DNA from: Sphingomonas sp. PAMC 26621 | GTDB lineage: Bacteria > Pseudomonadota > Alphaproteobacteria > Sphingomonadales > Sphingomonadaceae | NCBI RefSeq assembly: GCF_000251145.1 | Contig: NZ_AIDW01000009.1 | Coordinates: 145,989-209,988, forward strand | Direction: 5' to 3' | Length of the DNA: 64,000 nt | In this document: piece by piece, positions 26,533 through 36,261 of the stretch | Numbering within the stretch: the first letter of the stretch is position 1 | Layout of the letters: every line of letters starts with the position of its first letter | Translations under genes and position numbers: made by a program | Notes under the pieces: model-generated | What the model saw: only the letters and a program-made list of their open reading frames with translations | What the model was told of the DNA's origin: nothing | Database searches by the model: none

Positions 26533-27807
26533 CTACAGGGCCACGTCCACGGCATGGATCGTAAGCCCCACCAGGCCGCCCACCAAAGTTCCATTGACCC
26601 GGATATATTGCAGATCCCGTCCGACGGCATTCTCGAGCCGTCGCGTGATCGTCTGCGCATCCCAGCCACGAACCGTCTCGGACACGAGCCGGACGATCCC
26701 GTCGCCATAATCGGCCGCAAGCCCCACCACGGCCCGCCGGACGAACCGGTTGATCGTGCGCCGCAGTTTCGGATCGGTCTGCAACGTGCCGCCAAGCTGG
26801 CGCAGCGCATCGCCGACCGGCCCGGCGAGCATCCGGTCGGGGTCGCGCGCGATCCGCAGCATCCCGCCGCGCGCCTGCTCCCATAACCCGTCGAGCCACC
26901 GCTGCATCGCGGGGTTGTCGATGATCTCGGCTTTCACCGCAGCGACGCGGTCGCGCATCCGCGGATCATGGACGAGATCGTGGGCGAGCGTCGCCAACCC
27001 TTCTTCCGCCTTCTCGCGCAAGGGATGGTCCGGGTTCTCTGCGATCCCGGTCAGCATGCCGTTGAGTCCGTCGATGATCTTGTTGGCGAGCGTCTCGTCG
27101 AGCCCGGTCCAGCGCATCATCGATCCCGAGCGTTCGCTGACCATTGCGCGAACGAGATGCTCGTTCGCCTCGAGCACGCGCGCCGCCCAGCGGACGATTC
27201 CGTCCAGAAGGGGGAGATGCCGGTCTTCGGCGATCGCGGCGGTCAGTGCCTGACCAAGCAGGGGGGAGACGTCGAGCGCGCGAAGCCGCTGACCGATCCC
27301 GGCCTTGACCATCCCGCCGAGACGCTGCTGGTCGAATGCCTCGAGCATGTGCGCGGCCAGCCGTGATGCGCCGCGCCGAAGCCGTCCGTCGCCGCCGGGC
27401 GGGTTGGCGAGCCAGCGCCCCGCTGCGCCGGCGATGTCGAGCCCGTGCATCCGGCGTGCGACGACGCGCGGCACGAGGAAGTTGTCGCGCAGGAACGCGG
27501 CGAGCGTCGTGCCGATGCGATCCTTGTTGCGGGGGATGATGGCGGTGTGCGGGACGGGAATGCCGAAGGGGTGCCGGAACAAGGCGGTCACCGCGAACCA
27601 GTCGGCCAGCCCGCCCACCATCGCTGCCTCGGCAAAGGCGCGGACGAAGCCGATCGCATGCCCGTAGCGCGACGCGGGATCATCGTAGGCGCGCGCAACG
27701 AAGAAGATCGCCGCCATCGCGACGAGCAACCCGCCCGCGATCCAGCGCATTCGCACCAATCCCGCCGGGGGCGCTTCAAAGGCTCGAGGCGGGGTAGGGG
27801 TTCGCAT
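26533..27807 (-). CDS. DUF445 family membrane protein
   Basis: Conserved bacterial membrane protein of unknown role. The 424-residue product starts with a membrane segment (IAGGLLVAMAAIFFVARAY), then EAAMVGGLADWFAVTALFRH and GIPVPHTAIIPRNKDRIGTT, the signature region of DUF445. Long helical stretches follow, and a C-terminal segment NGTLVGGLVGLTIHAVDVAL is the second anchor. The start ATG 27807 gives an N-terminus of ordinary length. Confidence 0.88.
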   Translation of the reverse strand: MRTPTPPRAFEAPPAGLVRMRWIAGGLLVAMAAIFFVARAYDDPASRYGHAIGFVRAFAEAAMVGGLADWFAVTALFRHPFGIPVPHTAIIPRNKDRIGTTLAAFLRDNFLVPRVVARRMHGLDIAGAAGRWLANPPGGDGRLRRGASRLAAHMLEAFDQQRLGGMVKAGIGQRLRALDVSPLLGQALTAAIAEDRHLPLLDGIVRWAARVLEANEHLVRAMVSERSGSMMRWTGLDETLANKIIDGLNGMLTGIAENPDHPLREKAEEGLATLAHDLVHDPRMRDRVAAVKAEIIDNPAMQRWLDGLWEQARGGMLRIARDPDRMLAGPVGDALRQLGGTLQTDPKLRRTINRFVRRAVVGLAADYGDGIVRLVSETVRGWDAQTITRRLENAVGRDLQYIRVNGTLVGGLVGLTIHAVDVAL

Positions 27808-27851
27808 TGCCGGACCAATCCCCGAACGCGACGATTGTTCAAGCGCCAAGT

Positions 27852-27878
27852 CCCGGCGGCGGTGCTTTTTCCGCCGGG
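27852..27878. terminator. Hairpin between convergent-side ends, possible terminator
   Basis: CCCGGCGG pairs with CCGCCGGG across an 11-base loop containing TTTTT. It lies 18 bases after the RND permease stop on the minus strand. The downstream bases lack a T run, so strength is uncertain. Confidence 0.35.
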
Positions 27879-27895
27879 CTGCGAGGTCGGCTGGG

Positions 27896-30800
27896 TTATT
27901 CGGCCGGTTGCGGCTTGTCGTCGCCCGGCTTGTAATGGATCCGCGCCGGGTCCCCCGGGCCGAGTTGCGGCTTGGTTGGCGACTGATGCTCGATCAACGG
28001 GCCGCCATCGTCGCCGGGGCGATAGGTCAGCAGACGACGGCGCAGTACCGGCCCGACACGCGCCTCGATCCCGATCGCCAGGCTGAAGCTGGCCGGGACG
28101 ATGAGCAGCGTAAGCACGGTCGACATCGTCAGTCCGCCGATCACCGTGATCCCCATCGGAACGCGCGACGATCCGTCGCCGGTCAGCGCGAGCGCAGTCG
28201 GCAGCATGCCCATCACCATCGCGACGGTGGTCATCACGATCGGCTGCGCGCGCTTGTGCCCGGCATCGATGATCGCGGTCAGCACATCGACGCCCTTGTT
28301 CATCTCCTCGAGTGCAAAGTCGATCAGCAGGATCGAGTTCTTCGCGACGATGCCGAGCAGCATGATCAGACCGATATAGACCGGCATCGAGATCGGCGTC
28401 CCGGTAACGGCAAGCCCGATCAGCCCGCCGAGCGGAGCGACCAGCAGCGACATGATGTTGATGAACGGCGGCAACAGGCGGCGGTACAGCAGCACCAGCA
28501 CCGCGAAGAGCAGGAAGATGCCCGCGACCAGCGCGATGATGAAGTTCTGGATCAGCTCGACCTGCCACTTCGATTCACCAAGGACGAGTTCCTTCACCCC
28601 GATCGGCATCGTCTTGAACAGCGGGAGCTCGTGAATCTCCTTTTGCGCGGTTCCGCTGACGACGCCCGGGGCAAGGTCCGCGCCGATCGTCAGCTGGCGC
28701 TGTTGCGCGACACGTTCGATCTTGGTCGGGCCTGCGCCGAAACCGATATCGGCGACTACGCTGAGCGGCACCGACCCGCCGCTTGCGGTCTGGACCGGAA
28801 GGTTCTGGATCGTCGACAAACGCTGGCGCGAATCCTGGTCGAGCGCGACGCGGATTGGGATCTGTCGGTCTGACAGCGAGAATTTCGCGCTGTTCTGGTC
28901 GATGTCGCCAAGCGTCGCGATCCGGATCGCGTTGGACATCGCCGCGGTCGTCACACCCATGCTCGCGGCGAGGTCCATATGCGGGGTGATGACGATTTCG
29001 GGACGCTTGAGGTCCCCGCTGATCCGCGGCGCGACGAGGTCGGGCAGGCGGCTCATCTGGTCGACCAGCTTTGCTCCGGTCTCGGCGAGGAGCTTAGGAT
29101 CGTCGCTGCCGAGCGTGATCGTCAGCGCACGCCCCGCACTGCCCCAGCCGCTCGACGACCGGAACGAGACGCGCGCGTCGGGAATCGTCTGAAGTGTCGG
29201 CGCGAGCGCGCGCTCGAACTCGTAGCTCTTCATCTTCCGCTCGCGCTTGGGCTTGAAGATTGCGGTGACCCGACCGTTGCCGACGAAGGCCCGCGAATAG
29301 ACCGACTCAATGCTCGGCTGTTTCTGCAGGATTGCGGCGACCTGCGCGACGACCGTCTTGGTTTCGGCGAGCGTCGTTCCAGGCACCATCTCGATCGTCG
29401 CGGTGGTGGAGTCGCTGTCGCGCAACGGCTGGAAGGTCGCCGGAATCGACATGAACAAATAGATCGTCGCCGCGAACGCGACCGCGCCGCCGAGGATCGC
29501 CGACCAGCGATGCATCAGCGTCCAGCGCAGGATCGCCATGTAGCGATCCATGATCCAGCCCTCGCCGTGCGATGCCTCGCCCTGCGCCTTGAGGAAATAG
29601 GCGGCGAGCATCGGGGTGATGAGGCGCGCGACCGCGAGGCTCATCAGGACCGAGGCGACCACGGTCAGGCCGAAATTCTTAAAGAACTGCCCCGAAATGC
29701 CGGGCATCAGGCCGACCGGGAGGAACACCGCGACGATCGCCATCGTCGTCGCGAGGACCGCGAGGCCGATCTCGTCGGCGGCGTCGATCGCCGCCTGATA
29801 GGCGGACTTGCCCATGCGCATGTGTCGAACGATGTTCTCGATCTCGACGATCGCATCGTCGACCAGCACGCCCGCGACGAGGCTCAGCGCCATCAAGGTC
29901 ATGTTGTTGAGCGTGAAGCCGAGCAGGTCCATCACCCAGAAGGTCGGGATCGCGGACAGCGGGATGGCTAGTGCGGAAATGATCGTCGAGCGCCAGTCGC
30001 GCAGGAAGATGAACACGATGACGACCGCGAGCGCGGCGCCCTCGACCATCGCCTCCATTGCCGAATCATATTGCTGCTTGGTGTATTTGACGCTGTCCGA
30101 GATGCGCTTGAAGTGCACCTTGGGATTGCGCGCCTCGAGCGCGGCAAGCTTTTTCTCGGCTTCCTCGAACACCGTCACGTCCGACGCGCCCTTGGCGCGC
30201 TGGAAATCGAACGACAGCACCTGCTGGCCGTTGAGCGCCGAGGCCGAACGCTGTTCGGCATACAGATCCTCGACCCGACCGAGGTCGACCAGCTTGAGCG
30301 TCTGGCCCATGCCGGTCGCGATCTGCGTCTGGCCGAGCTGATAGGCGGTCTGGGCGTTGCCGAGCACGCGGACCGATTGCTCGGACCCGGCGAGCTGCGC
30401 GCGTCCGCCTGCGGCGTTGAGGTTGACCTGCCGGAGCTGCTGATTGACCTGCGACGCGGTCAGCCCGTGCGCGGAAAGCTTCGCCGGATCGAGGATGACG
30501 CGAATCTCGCGATCGACACCCCCGTTGCGCTGAACACCAGCGAGGCCCGGGACCGACAGCAGTTCTTTCGCGACGTTATTGTCGATGTACCAGCTGAGCT
30601 GCTCGACCGTCATATCGGTGCTGATCGTGCGTAACTCGCCAGATCCTGCCCGGTCGTGTTCGCGCGCATGATCTGCGGCTCGAGGATGCCGTCGGGCAGG
30701 TTGCTGCGGATCTGCGCGATCGACGACCGCACGTCTTCGACCGCGCGGTCGATCGGTGTGCCGATCGCGAGCTGGACGACGGTTTCCGACTGGCCCTCGG

Positions 30801-31062
30801 TCACGGTCGAGTCGATCTCGTCGATCCCCTGCAGGCTGCGCAGCGCCGCCTCGACGCGCTGCGTAACCTGGGTCTCGAGTTCGGTCGGCGCCGCGCCGGG
30901 CTGGCTGATGTCGACGATGACAACCGGAAAATCGATGTCGGGCTGGCTGTTGACGTCGAGCCGCATGAAACTGACGATCCCCGCCAGCGTCAGCATGAAG
31001 AACAGGACCAGCGACGGGACCGGGTTGCGGATCGACCAGGCCGAGATGTTCCGGAAGCTCAT
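27896..31062 (-). pseudogene. RND efflux permease, split by a one-base frameshift
   Basis: Proton-driven inner-membrane pump of the HAE/AcrB superfamily. The first frame (31062-30610) has SIRNPVPSLVLFFMLTLAGI and the start of the porter domain up to GQDLASYA; there one base is missing (GC.ACG, about 30628-30630) and the frame ends at TGA 30610. The second frame takes over at ISTDMTVEQLSWYIDN and runs to 27896 with the helix-4 motif GVLVDDAIVEIENI and all other transporter parts. Joined, the protein has about 1055 residues, the normal length. The downstream frame has an in-frame ATG (30613) overlapping the first stop as ATGA, but no ribosome site. Pseudogene or sequencing indel. Confidence 0.85.
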
Positions 31063-31066
31063 GCTG

Positions 31067-32251
31067 CTACCTTTGGTTCGCGGCCGAAAGCGCGACCCGC
31101 GTCGGCTTGACCTTCTGGTCGGGGGTCAAGAATGCACCTGCCGACAGGACGATCTGCTCCGTCCCGTTCAAGCCTTCGGTGATCGAGACACCCTTGTCCG
31201 ACACTTCGCCCACCTGGATCGCGCGCCGGACGATCTTGTCGCCCGCGCCCATCACGTACACGAAATTGCCCTTGTCGTCGCTCTGGATCGCCGAGTTGGG
31301 GAGCTGCGGTACGTCGGTCGATCCCGCAACCACTGCGGCGGAGGCGAAGCCACCCGGACGCAGCGCGGGATTGTAGGACAGCGCGATCCGCGCGATTCCC
31401 TGGCGACTCTGGGGATCGATAACCGGGGAGACCTGCCAAACCTCGCCCGTGAAGCTCTCGCTCCCGCCGACCGGGGTGACTTGCGCGCGTGCGCCGATCC
31501 GCAGCCCGCGCAAATCGGCCTCGCTGATCTGCGCGCGCATTTCCATCTGCCCGCCCTCGGCCAGCCGGAACAGCGTTCCCGTTCCCGGGCCGACGATCTG
31601 CCCGGGCTCGACCGCGCGGGTCAGCACGAGGCCCGCGGCGGGGGCGCGGATATCGAGGCGGCTGGTGCGCGCGTTCGCTTCGCCGAGCGTCGCCTGCGCG
31701 ACCTTGACGCGTGCGAGCGCGGCGTCGCGCGTCGCGGCCTTGCGTTCGAGGTCCGCCTTGGACAGGAACCCGCGCGTGACCAGCGTCTGCGCGCGATCGA
31801 GTTCGGATTGCGCGATCGCCGCGTCCGACCGCGCGACCGCGATCTGGGCGTCAAGCGATGCGGCGGTTTGCGTCTGAACCGAGCGGTCAACTAGGGCGAG
31901 GACCTGCCCCTTGCCGACCCACTGGCCGGGTTCGACCAGCACGCGCGTCACCATCCCGCCGTCGCCTGCAACGCCGACCGGCATTTCGCGCCGTGCGGCG
32001 AGCGACCCGGTCGCAGACACGACGCGCGCGACGGTGGAGCGTCCGGGCACGACGACCGAGACAAGCGGAAGCTGTTCGACCGCCTTGGCGGCGGGCTTGG
32101 AGCGTCCGAACAGGAGATATCCGACGACCAGCGCGATCAGGAGGACCACCAGGACCGCGATGATGATGCTGCGGCGGCTACGCGGGGGCGTCTCCGGACC
32201 GGGCAAGCCGCGGAGTTCCTCAGTGCCGATCACGCGCGTCTCGTAATTCAT
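31067..32251 (-). CDS. RND efflux periplasmic adaptor (membrane fusion protein)
   Basis: Bridges the inner-membrane pump and an outer-membrane channel. The 394-residue product has one N-terminal membrane segment (RSIIIAVLVVLLIALVVGYL), a lipoyl half-motif VEPGQWVGKGQVLALVD, a coiled-coil hairpin (about 105-180, ARSDAAIAQSELDRAQTLV), the second lipoyl half DIRAPAAGLVLTRAVEPGQI and beta-barrel domains with LRIGARAQVTPVGGSESFTG. It is 4 bases upstream of the split permease gene and in the same operon; no outer-membrane gene is attached. Confidence 0.92.
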   Translation of the reverse strand: MNYETRVIGTEELRGLPGPETPPRSRRSIIIAVLVVLLIALVVGYLLFGRSKPAAKAVEQLPLVSVVVPGRSTVARVVSATGSLAARREMPVGVAGDGGMVTRVLVEPGQWVGKGQVLALVDRSVQTQTAASLDAQIAVARSDAAIAQSELDRAQTLVTRGFLSKADLERKAATRDAALARVKVAQATLGEANARTSRLDIRAPAAGLVLTRAVEPGQIVGPGTGTLFRLAEGGQMEMRAQISEADLRGLRIGARAQVTPVGGSESFTGEVWQVSPVIDPQSRQGIARIALSYNPALRPGGFASAAVVAGSTDVPQLPNSAIQSDDKGNFVYVMGAGDKIVRRAIQVGEVSDKGVSITEGLNGTEQIVLSAGAFLTPDQKVKPTRVALSAANQR

Positions 32252-32478
32252 CTGAGCCAATCCAGATCTCAAGGGCCTTTCGACCCAGCCCCCACCCATG
32301 CCACCCGCAAGGGCAACCGTGCTCGTCGCACTGTGTTATCGGAATAAACCACCAACCTCAAGAGGGGTAATTATCGTGCGCAACATGCCCAGTTTCAGGG
32401 CGCACCGCAAGGTGAGCCTGTGGGGCGACTACAGTAATTGTAGGTTGTGACCCAATTGCCACCCTCGAACGCAACTGC

Positions 32479-34683
32479 TCAGCGGCGCGGGCCTGGACGA
32501 TACCGTCTTACGGTATGCTGGGCGAGATCGGCGGGGTAGAAATACACCGGTCGCAATGCGCCGCTGGCGTAGCGTTCGGCCTGGTCGCGGAAGTGCGCCG
32601 ACGCCGGGTCGCCGCTTTCGCCGCCCGCAGTCACCGCCCAGGCGCGCACTTTAGGACCGAATTCAACGACCGCGACAAAGCTGTTGCCGCTCGATCCGTA
32701 CAGCTTGGTGGTGTTGGCATAAGGCCGCGCGCCGAACGACGCGAGGCTGCCCCATTGCGCCGAGGTGAAGGGCACCGGGATGCTCGGTTTCGTATCGTCG
32801 AAATGCGGCGTTATCGAATCGTCGAGTCGCTGGAAGCGGTTGATCTTGCCCCAGCCGACCTGCCACGTCCCGAAATCGCGGGTGAGCTGGTCTGCCGCCT
32901 CGCCGAGCGCGTCGAGCTTGCGCGCGTCGGGAATGTCGTGCGCGATATGGTCGGGGACGTTGATCTGCTCGGCCTGGACGAAGCTCCCCGCCTCGCGCCA
33001 CATCTTGCCGCCCCACAGCACGCCGAGCGTGGTCGCGACCGAGTCCACACCCCAGCGATAATCCCATGTCCGCAGCGCGCCGATCGGCCCGGCAAGCCGC
33101 GCGCGGCGCGGGTCCTTCGCGGCCAGCGCGTCATAGGCGCGGATCAGCGGCGGGATCAGCCGGGCGAAGGCGGGGAGGTAGCTGTCATAGGCCGCGGCGA
33201 TCAGGCGTTCGGGGGTGAAGTCGTGCCGCCCGGTCAGCAGCAGGTCGGCGTGCACGCCGCGCGCGTTTTCGCCGAACGTGTCCATGTAGCGCGGATAGTC
33301 CCTGGCCTTGGGGCTGTCCGGCCCGGCCGCGCCCCACGGCGAATCGTTGGTGTTGCGGACCCAGCCGACCTTCGGGTTTATCGCATTGGGGAGGGAGGCG
33401 ACGCTATGGAGGCCCTTCCAGTCGGTCGCGGGGTCGGCGCCGTCGACCGTCTTCGCGTAATCGAGCGCATCGCTCCGGACCGGGACAAACTGCGGGTGGA
33501 GATAGGCGATCGCGCCGGTCGAATCCGCGAACAGCGTGTCGTTCGAGGAGTTCGCCTGCCGCTCCGCTACGCGCATGTAGCTGGCGAGGTCGTGCGCCTT
33601 GGTGCGGAGCCAGCTTTGTTCGAGCGCGGGGACGGGTTTCCACATCAGCGCCTGCGCGATCCACTTGCCGCCATGTTCGGCGACGATCGGGCCGTGATGC
33701 GAGGCGTAGGTAGTGAAGCTGCGCGTCGCGCGCGTTCCGTCCGCCTTGCGATAGGCGAGCGTGATCCGCCGCGTCGTGATCGGCCGCTGCTCGCTGCCGT
33801 AGCGATAGGTGATCGCGTCACCGCTGCGCGTGATCGTCTCGGCGAAGGAATCGACATTGTCGACGCCCGACGAGGTGTGCATCCACCCCGCTGTCTCATT
33901 GAAGCCCTGGTAGATGAAGAACTGCCCCCAGGTCGACGCGCCATAAGCGTTGAGGCCTTCGGCACTCGTCATCTGGAGTTCGGCGCGGAAGTAGAAACTG
34001 GTGTGCGGGTTGATCAGCAGCAGCGCGTGCCCGTCGACGGTGTTGCGTGGCGCGATCGCGATCCCGTTCGATCCGCGCGGCTCGCGCGGGAAGGGGCCGG
34101 TGTCCTGCTGCGCGACCGCGATCCTTTGGCCACCGTAGAAGGCGGCGAGGTCGGTCAGCGAAATCCGCTCGATATCGCCGCCGATGCTGCCTTCGGTAAA
34201 CGACAGCGCCATCCATGGTTCGAACCGGGTGAGCACCTTGGGGCGGGTCCGGGGATGCGTCGCCAGAAAGTAATTGAGGCCATCGGCCCAGGCTTGCATC
34301 AACGCGCGCAGATACGCCGGGCTTGCGGCATAGCGCGCCTGGAGATCGGCCGGGTCGGCGTACAATTGCTGGCGCAGGTCCGCCCAGAGCGCGGTCTCGC
34401 CCTCGGCCTCGGCGGTGCGGCCGAGCGCGGTCAGGTAATTCGCCTCGATCCGCGCGAAATCGTCCTCGGCCTGCGCGTAGATCGCGCCGAACACCGCGTC
34501 CGCATCAGTCTTGCCGCGGACGTGCGCGATCCCCCAGGTGTCGCGCGTGATCGTGACCCGCGCCGCCTCCGCGTTCCAGCGGGCGCGCTCCGGTACGGGC
34601 GCGGGCGCGGCGGCGGTGGCGAGCAGCGCGAGCAGCAGCAACGGGGCGGCGCGCTTGCGCGGAGCGGGAGGGGCGGTATCCAT
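32479..34683 (-). CDS. Penicillin acylase family amidase (Ntn hydrolase)
   Basis: Periplasmic Ntn hydrolase that cleaves amide bonds, such as acyl side chains of beta-lactams or of acyl-homoserine lactones. The 734-residue precursor has a basic N-terminus and signal-type hydrophobic stretch (APLLLLALLATAAAPAP), an alpha subunit, a spacer, and the processing site RGSNGIAIAPRNT where Ser205 becomes the N-terminal nucleophile. The beta subunit shows ALLLINPHTSFYFRAELQMT and, later, HGPIVAEHGGKW. The substrate cannot be told. It is divergent from the amidohydrolase gene, 52 bases apart. Confidence 0.88.
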   Translation of the reverse strand: MDTAPPAPRKRAAPLLLLALLATAAAPAPVPERARWNAEAARVTITRDTWGIAHVRGKTDADAVFGAIYAQAEDDFARIEANYLTALGRTAEAEGETALWADLRQQLYADPADLQARYAASPAYLRALMQAWADGLNYFLATHPRTRPKVLTRFEPWMALSFTEGSIGGDIERISLTDLAAFYGGQRIAVAQQDTGPFPREPRGSNGIAIAPRNTVDGHALLLINPHTSFYFRAELQMTSAEGLNAYGASTWGQFFIYQGFNETAGWMHTSSGVDNVDSFAETITRSGDAITYRYGSEQRPITTRRITLAYRKADGTRATRSFTTYASHHGPIVAEHGGKWIAQALMWKPVPALEQSWLRTKAHDLASYMRVAERQANSSNDTLFADSTGAIAYLHPQFVPVRSDALDYAKTVDGADPATDWKGLHSVASLPNAINPKVGWVRNTNDSPWGAAGPDSPKARDYPRYMDTFGENARGVHADLLLTGRHDFTPERLIAAAYDSYLPAFARLIPPLIRAYDALAAKDPRRARLAGPIGALRTWDYRWGVDSVATTLGVLWGGKMWREAGSFVQAEQINVPDHIAHDIPDARKLDALGEAADQLTRDFGTWQVGWGKINRFQRLDDSITPHFDDTKPSIPVPFTSAQWGSLASFGARPYANTTKLYGSSGNSFVAVVEFGPKVRAWAVTAGGESGDPASAHFRDQAERYASGALRPVYFYPADLAQHTVRRYRPGPRR

Positions 34684-34735
34684 GGCGCAACGCTATCGGG
34701 CATCGCGGCGCGCGACAACCTTCAGGGAGACGGGG

Positions 34736-36016
34736 ATGAAATGGGCGATCGCACTGGCGCTGCTGGCAACGGGCGCCACCGCTGAACCCCCCGCGCCGCC
34801 GCACACGATCCTGTTGCGCCCGGCGGCGGTGTTCGACGGGGTCGATCCGGTCGCGCACGCCGGGTGGCAGGTGCTGGTGACGGGCGACCGGATCGTCGCG
34901 GTCGGGCCGGCGCTGACGGCCCCGGCGGGCGCGGAGACGATCGACCTGCCCGGCGAGACGCTGCTTCCCGGGTTGATCGAGGGGCACGGCCATCTGTTCC
35001 TCCACCCCTATAACGAGGCGTCGTGGGACGATCAGGTGCTCCACGAACCGCTTGCGCTGCGCACCGCCCGCGCGACCGTGAGCGCACGCGCCACGTTGCT
35101 GGCCGGCTTCACCACCGAGCGCGATCTCGGGACCGAGGGCGCGGGCTACGCCGATGTCGGGCTCAGGCAGGCGATCGCGCAGGGGATCGTGCCGGGGCCG
35201 CGGATGCTCGTGGCGACGCGCGCGATCGTCGCGAGGGGCGCTTATGGGCCCAAGGGCTATGAGCCCGGCGTCGACGTGCCGCAGGGCGCCGAGGAGGCGA
35301 GCGGGGTCGATGACGTGGTGCGCGTGGTGCGCAGCCAGATCGCCGCCGGGGCGGATGTGGTGAAGCTGTACGGCGACTATCGCTGGGGACCGGGCGAGCC
35401 GAGCCGCGCGACCTTCTCGCAGGCCGAGATGACCGCCGCGGTCGCCGCGGCGCATGATGCCGGGCGGATCGTCGCGGTCCACACCTCGACGCCCGAGGGG
35501 ATGCGGCGCGCGATCGCCGCGGGGGCGGATACGATCGAGCATGGCTATGGCGGGACGGTCGAGATTTTCCGCGCGATGGCGGCGCGCAAGATCGCGCTGT
35601 GCCCGACGCTTGCGGCCTCCGATGCGGTTGCGCGCTATCGCGGCTGGAGCGGCGGCGATCCCGTGCCGGCGGCGGTGGCCGAGAACCGCGCGGCGTTTGC
35701 GCTGGCGCGCTCGGTCGGCGTGCCGATCTGCATGGGGGGCGATGTCGGGGTGTTCCCCCACGGCGAGAATGCCCGCGAAATGGAGCTGATGGCGCAGGCC
35801 GGGATGCCGCTTGCCGACGTGCTGCGCGCCGCGACCGCTGGCAATGCGGCGGCGTTCCACCTGACGGATCGCGGGCGAGTCGCGGCGGGCCTGCTGGCCG
35901 ATCTGATCGCGGTCCGGGGCGATCCGCTGCGCGATCGCACCGCGCTGCGGCGGGTCGATTGGGTGATCAAGGGCGGCGTGGTGGTGCAGCGACCGGCGCT
36001 GCCCGGGCGGCCGTGA
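34736..36016 (+). CDS. Exported metal-dependent amidohydrolase
   Basis: Metal-dependent hydrolase of the imidazolonepropionase/prolidase-like group, cleaving amide or peptide-like bonds. The 426-residue product has a signal peptide (WAIALALLATGATA), the first metal motif LPGLIEGHGHLF (HxH), a carboxylated Lys candidate in DVVKLYGDY, then VAVHTSTPEG, TIEHGYGGTV and the Asp of CMGGDVGVFPHG. AGGGAG lies 8 bases before ATG 34736. The divergent penicillin-acylase gene suggests joint use on an N-acylated compound, which is inference. Confidence 0.87.
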   Translation: MKWAIALALLATGATAEPPAPPHTILLRPAAVFDGVDPVAHAGWQVLVTGDRIVAVGPALTAPAGAETIDLPGETLLPGLIEGHGHLFLHPYNEASWDDQVLHEPLALRTARATVSARATLLAGFTTERDLGTEGAGYADVGLRQAIAQGIVPGPRMLVATRAIVARGAYGPKGYEPGVDVPQGAEEASGVDDVVRVVRSQIAAGADVVKLYGDYRWGPGEPSRATFSQAEMTAAVAAAHDAGRIVAVHTSTPEGMRRAIAAGADTIEHGYGGTVEIFRAMAARKIALCPTLAASDAVARYRGWSGGDPVPAAVAENRAAFALARSVGVPICMGGDVGVFPHGENAREMELMAQAGMPLADVLRAATAGNAAAFHLTDRGRVAAGLLADLIAVRGDPLRDRTALRRVDWVIKGGVVVQRPALPGRP

Positions 36017-36114
36017 CCGCGGCGAACCGGCGGCGTTCCGTAACCGAAATGTCACGAACATCGCACAGGCGGGGAACGGGTCGAACGGTATAATAGGCAA
36101 TAAAACCAACGGCT

Positions 36115-36145
36115 TGTGAAATACATACCGATCGGACGGTAATGT
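36115..36145 (+). promoter_or_regulatory. Predicted promoter with overlapping TetR/AcrR-like operator
   Basis: A -35 element TTGTGA (36115-36120), 17-base spacer and -10 element GGTAAT (36138-36143) precede the efflux operon. The spacer is filled by ACATACCGATCGGACGGTAA (36123-36142), an imperfect palindrome of ACATACCG and CGGTAATGT around CCGATCGG, resembling operators of AcrR/TtgR-type repressors. A second perfect -10 hexamer TATAAT lies at 36089-36094 without a good -35. No repressor gene is in the window. Confidence 0.5.
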
Positions 36146-36261
36146 TGCCTTGCAATGCAGCATCTGCCGCCGCACGTTTATGCCGCAAAGCTGTGGGCTG
36201 CCAACGCGCATGCCTGCACCGGCAAGGGTGGCTGAGCGATGCACGACATGGGGATCTTACA

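Noticed and set aside
32515..34785. Plus-strand open frame of over 750 codons opposite the penicillin-acylase gene
   Set aside because: Shadow frame; no signal, no motif, while the minus strand has the Ntn nucleophile site and full length.
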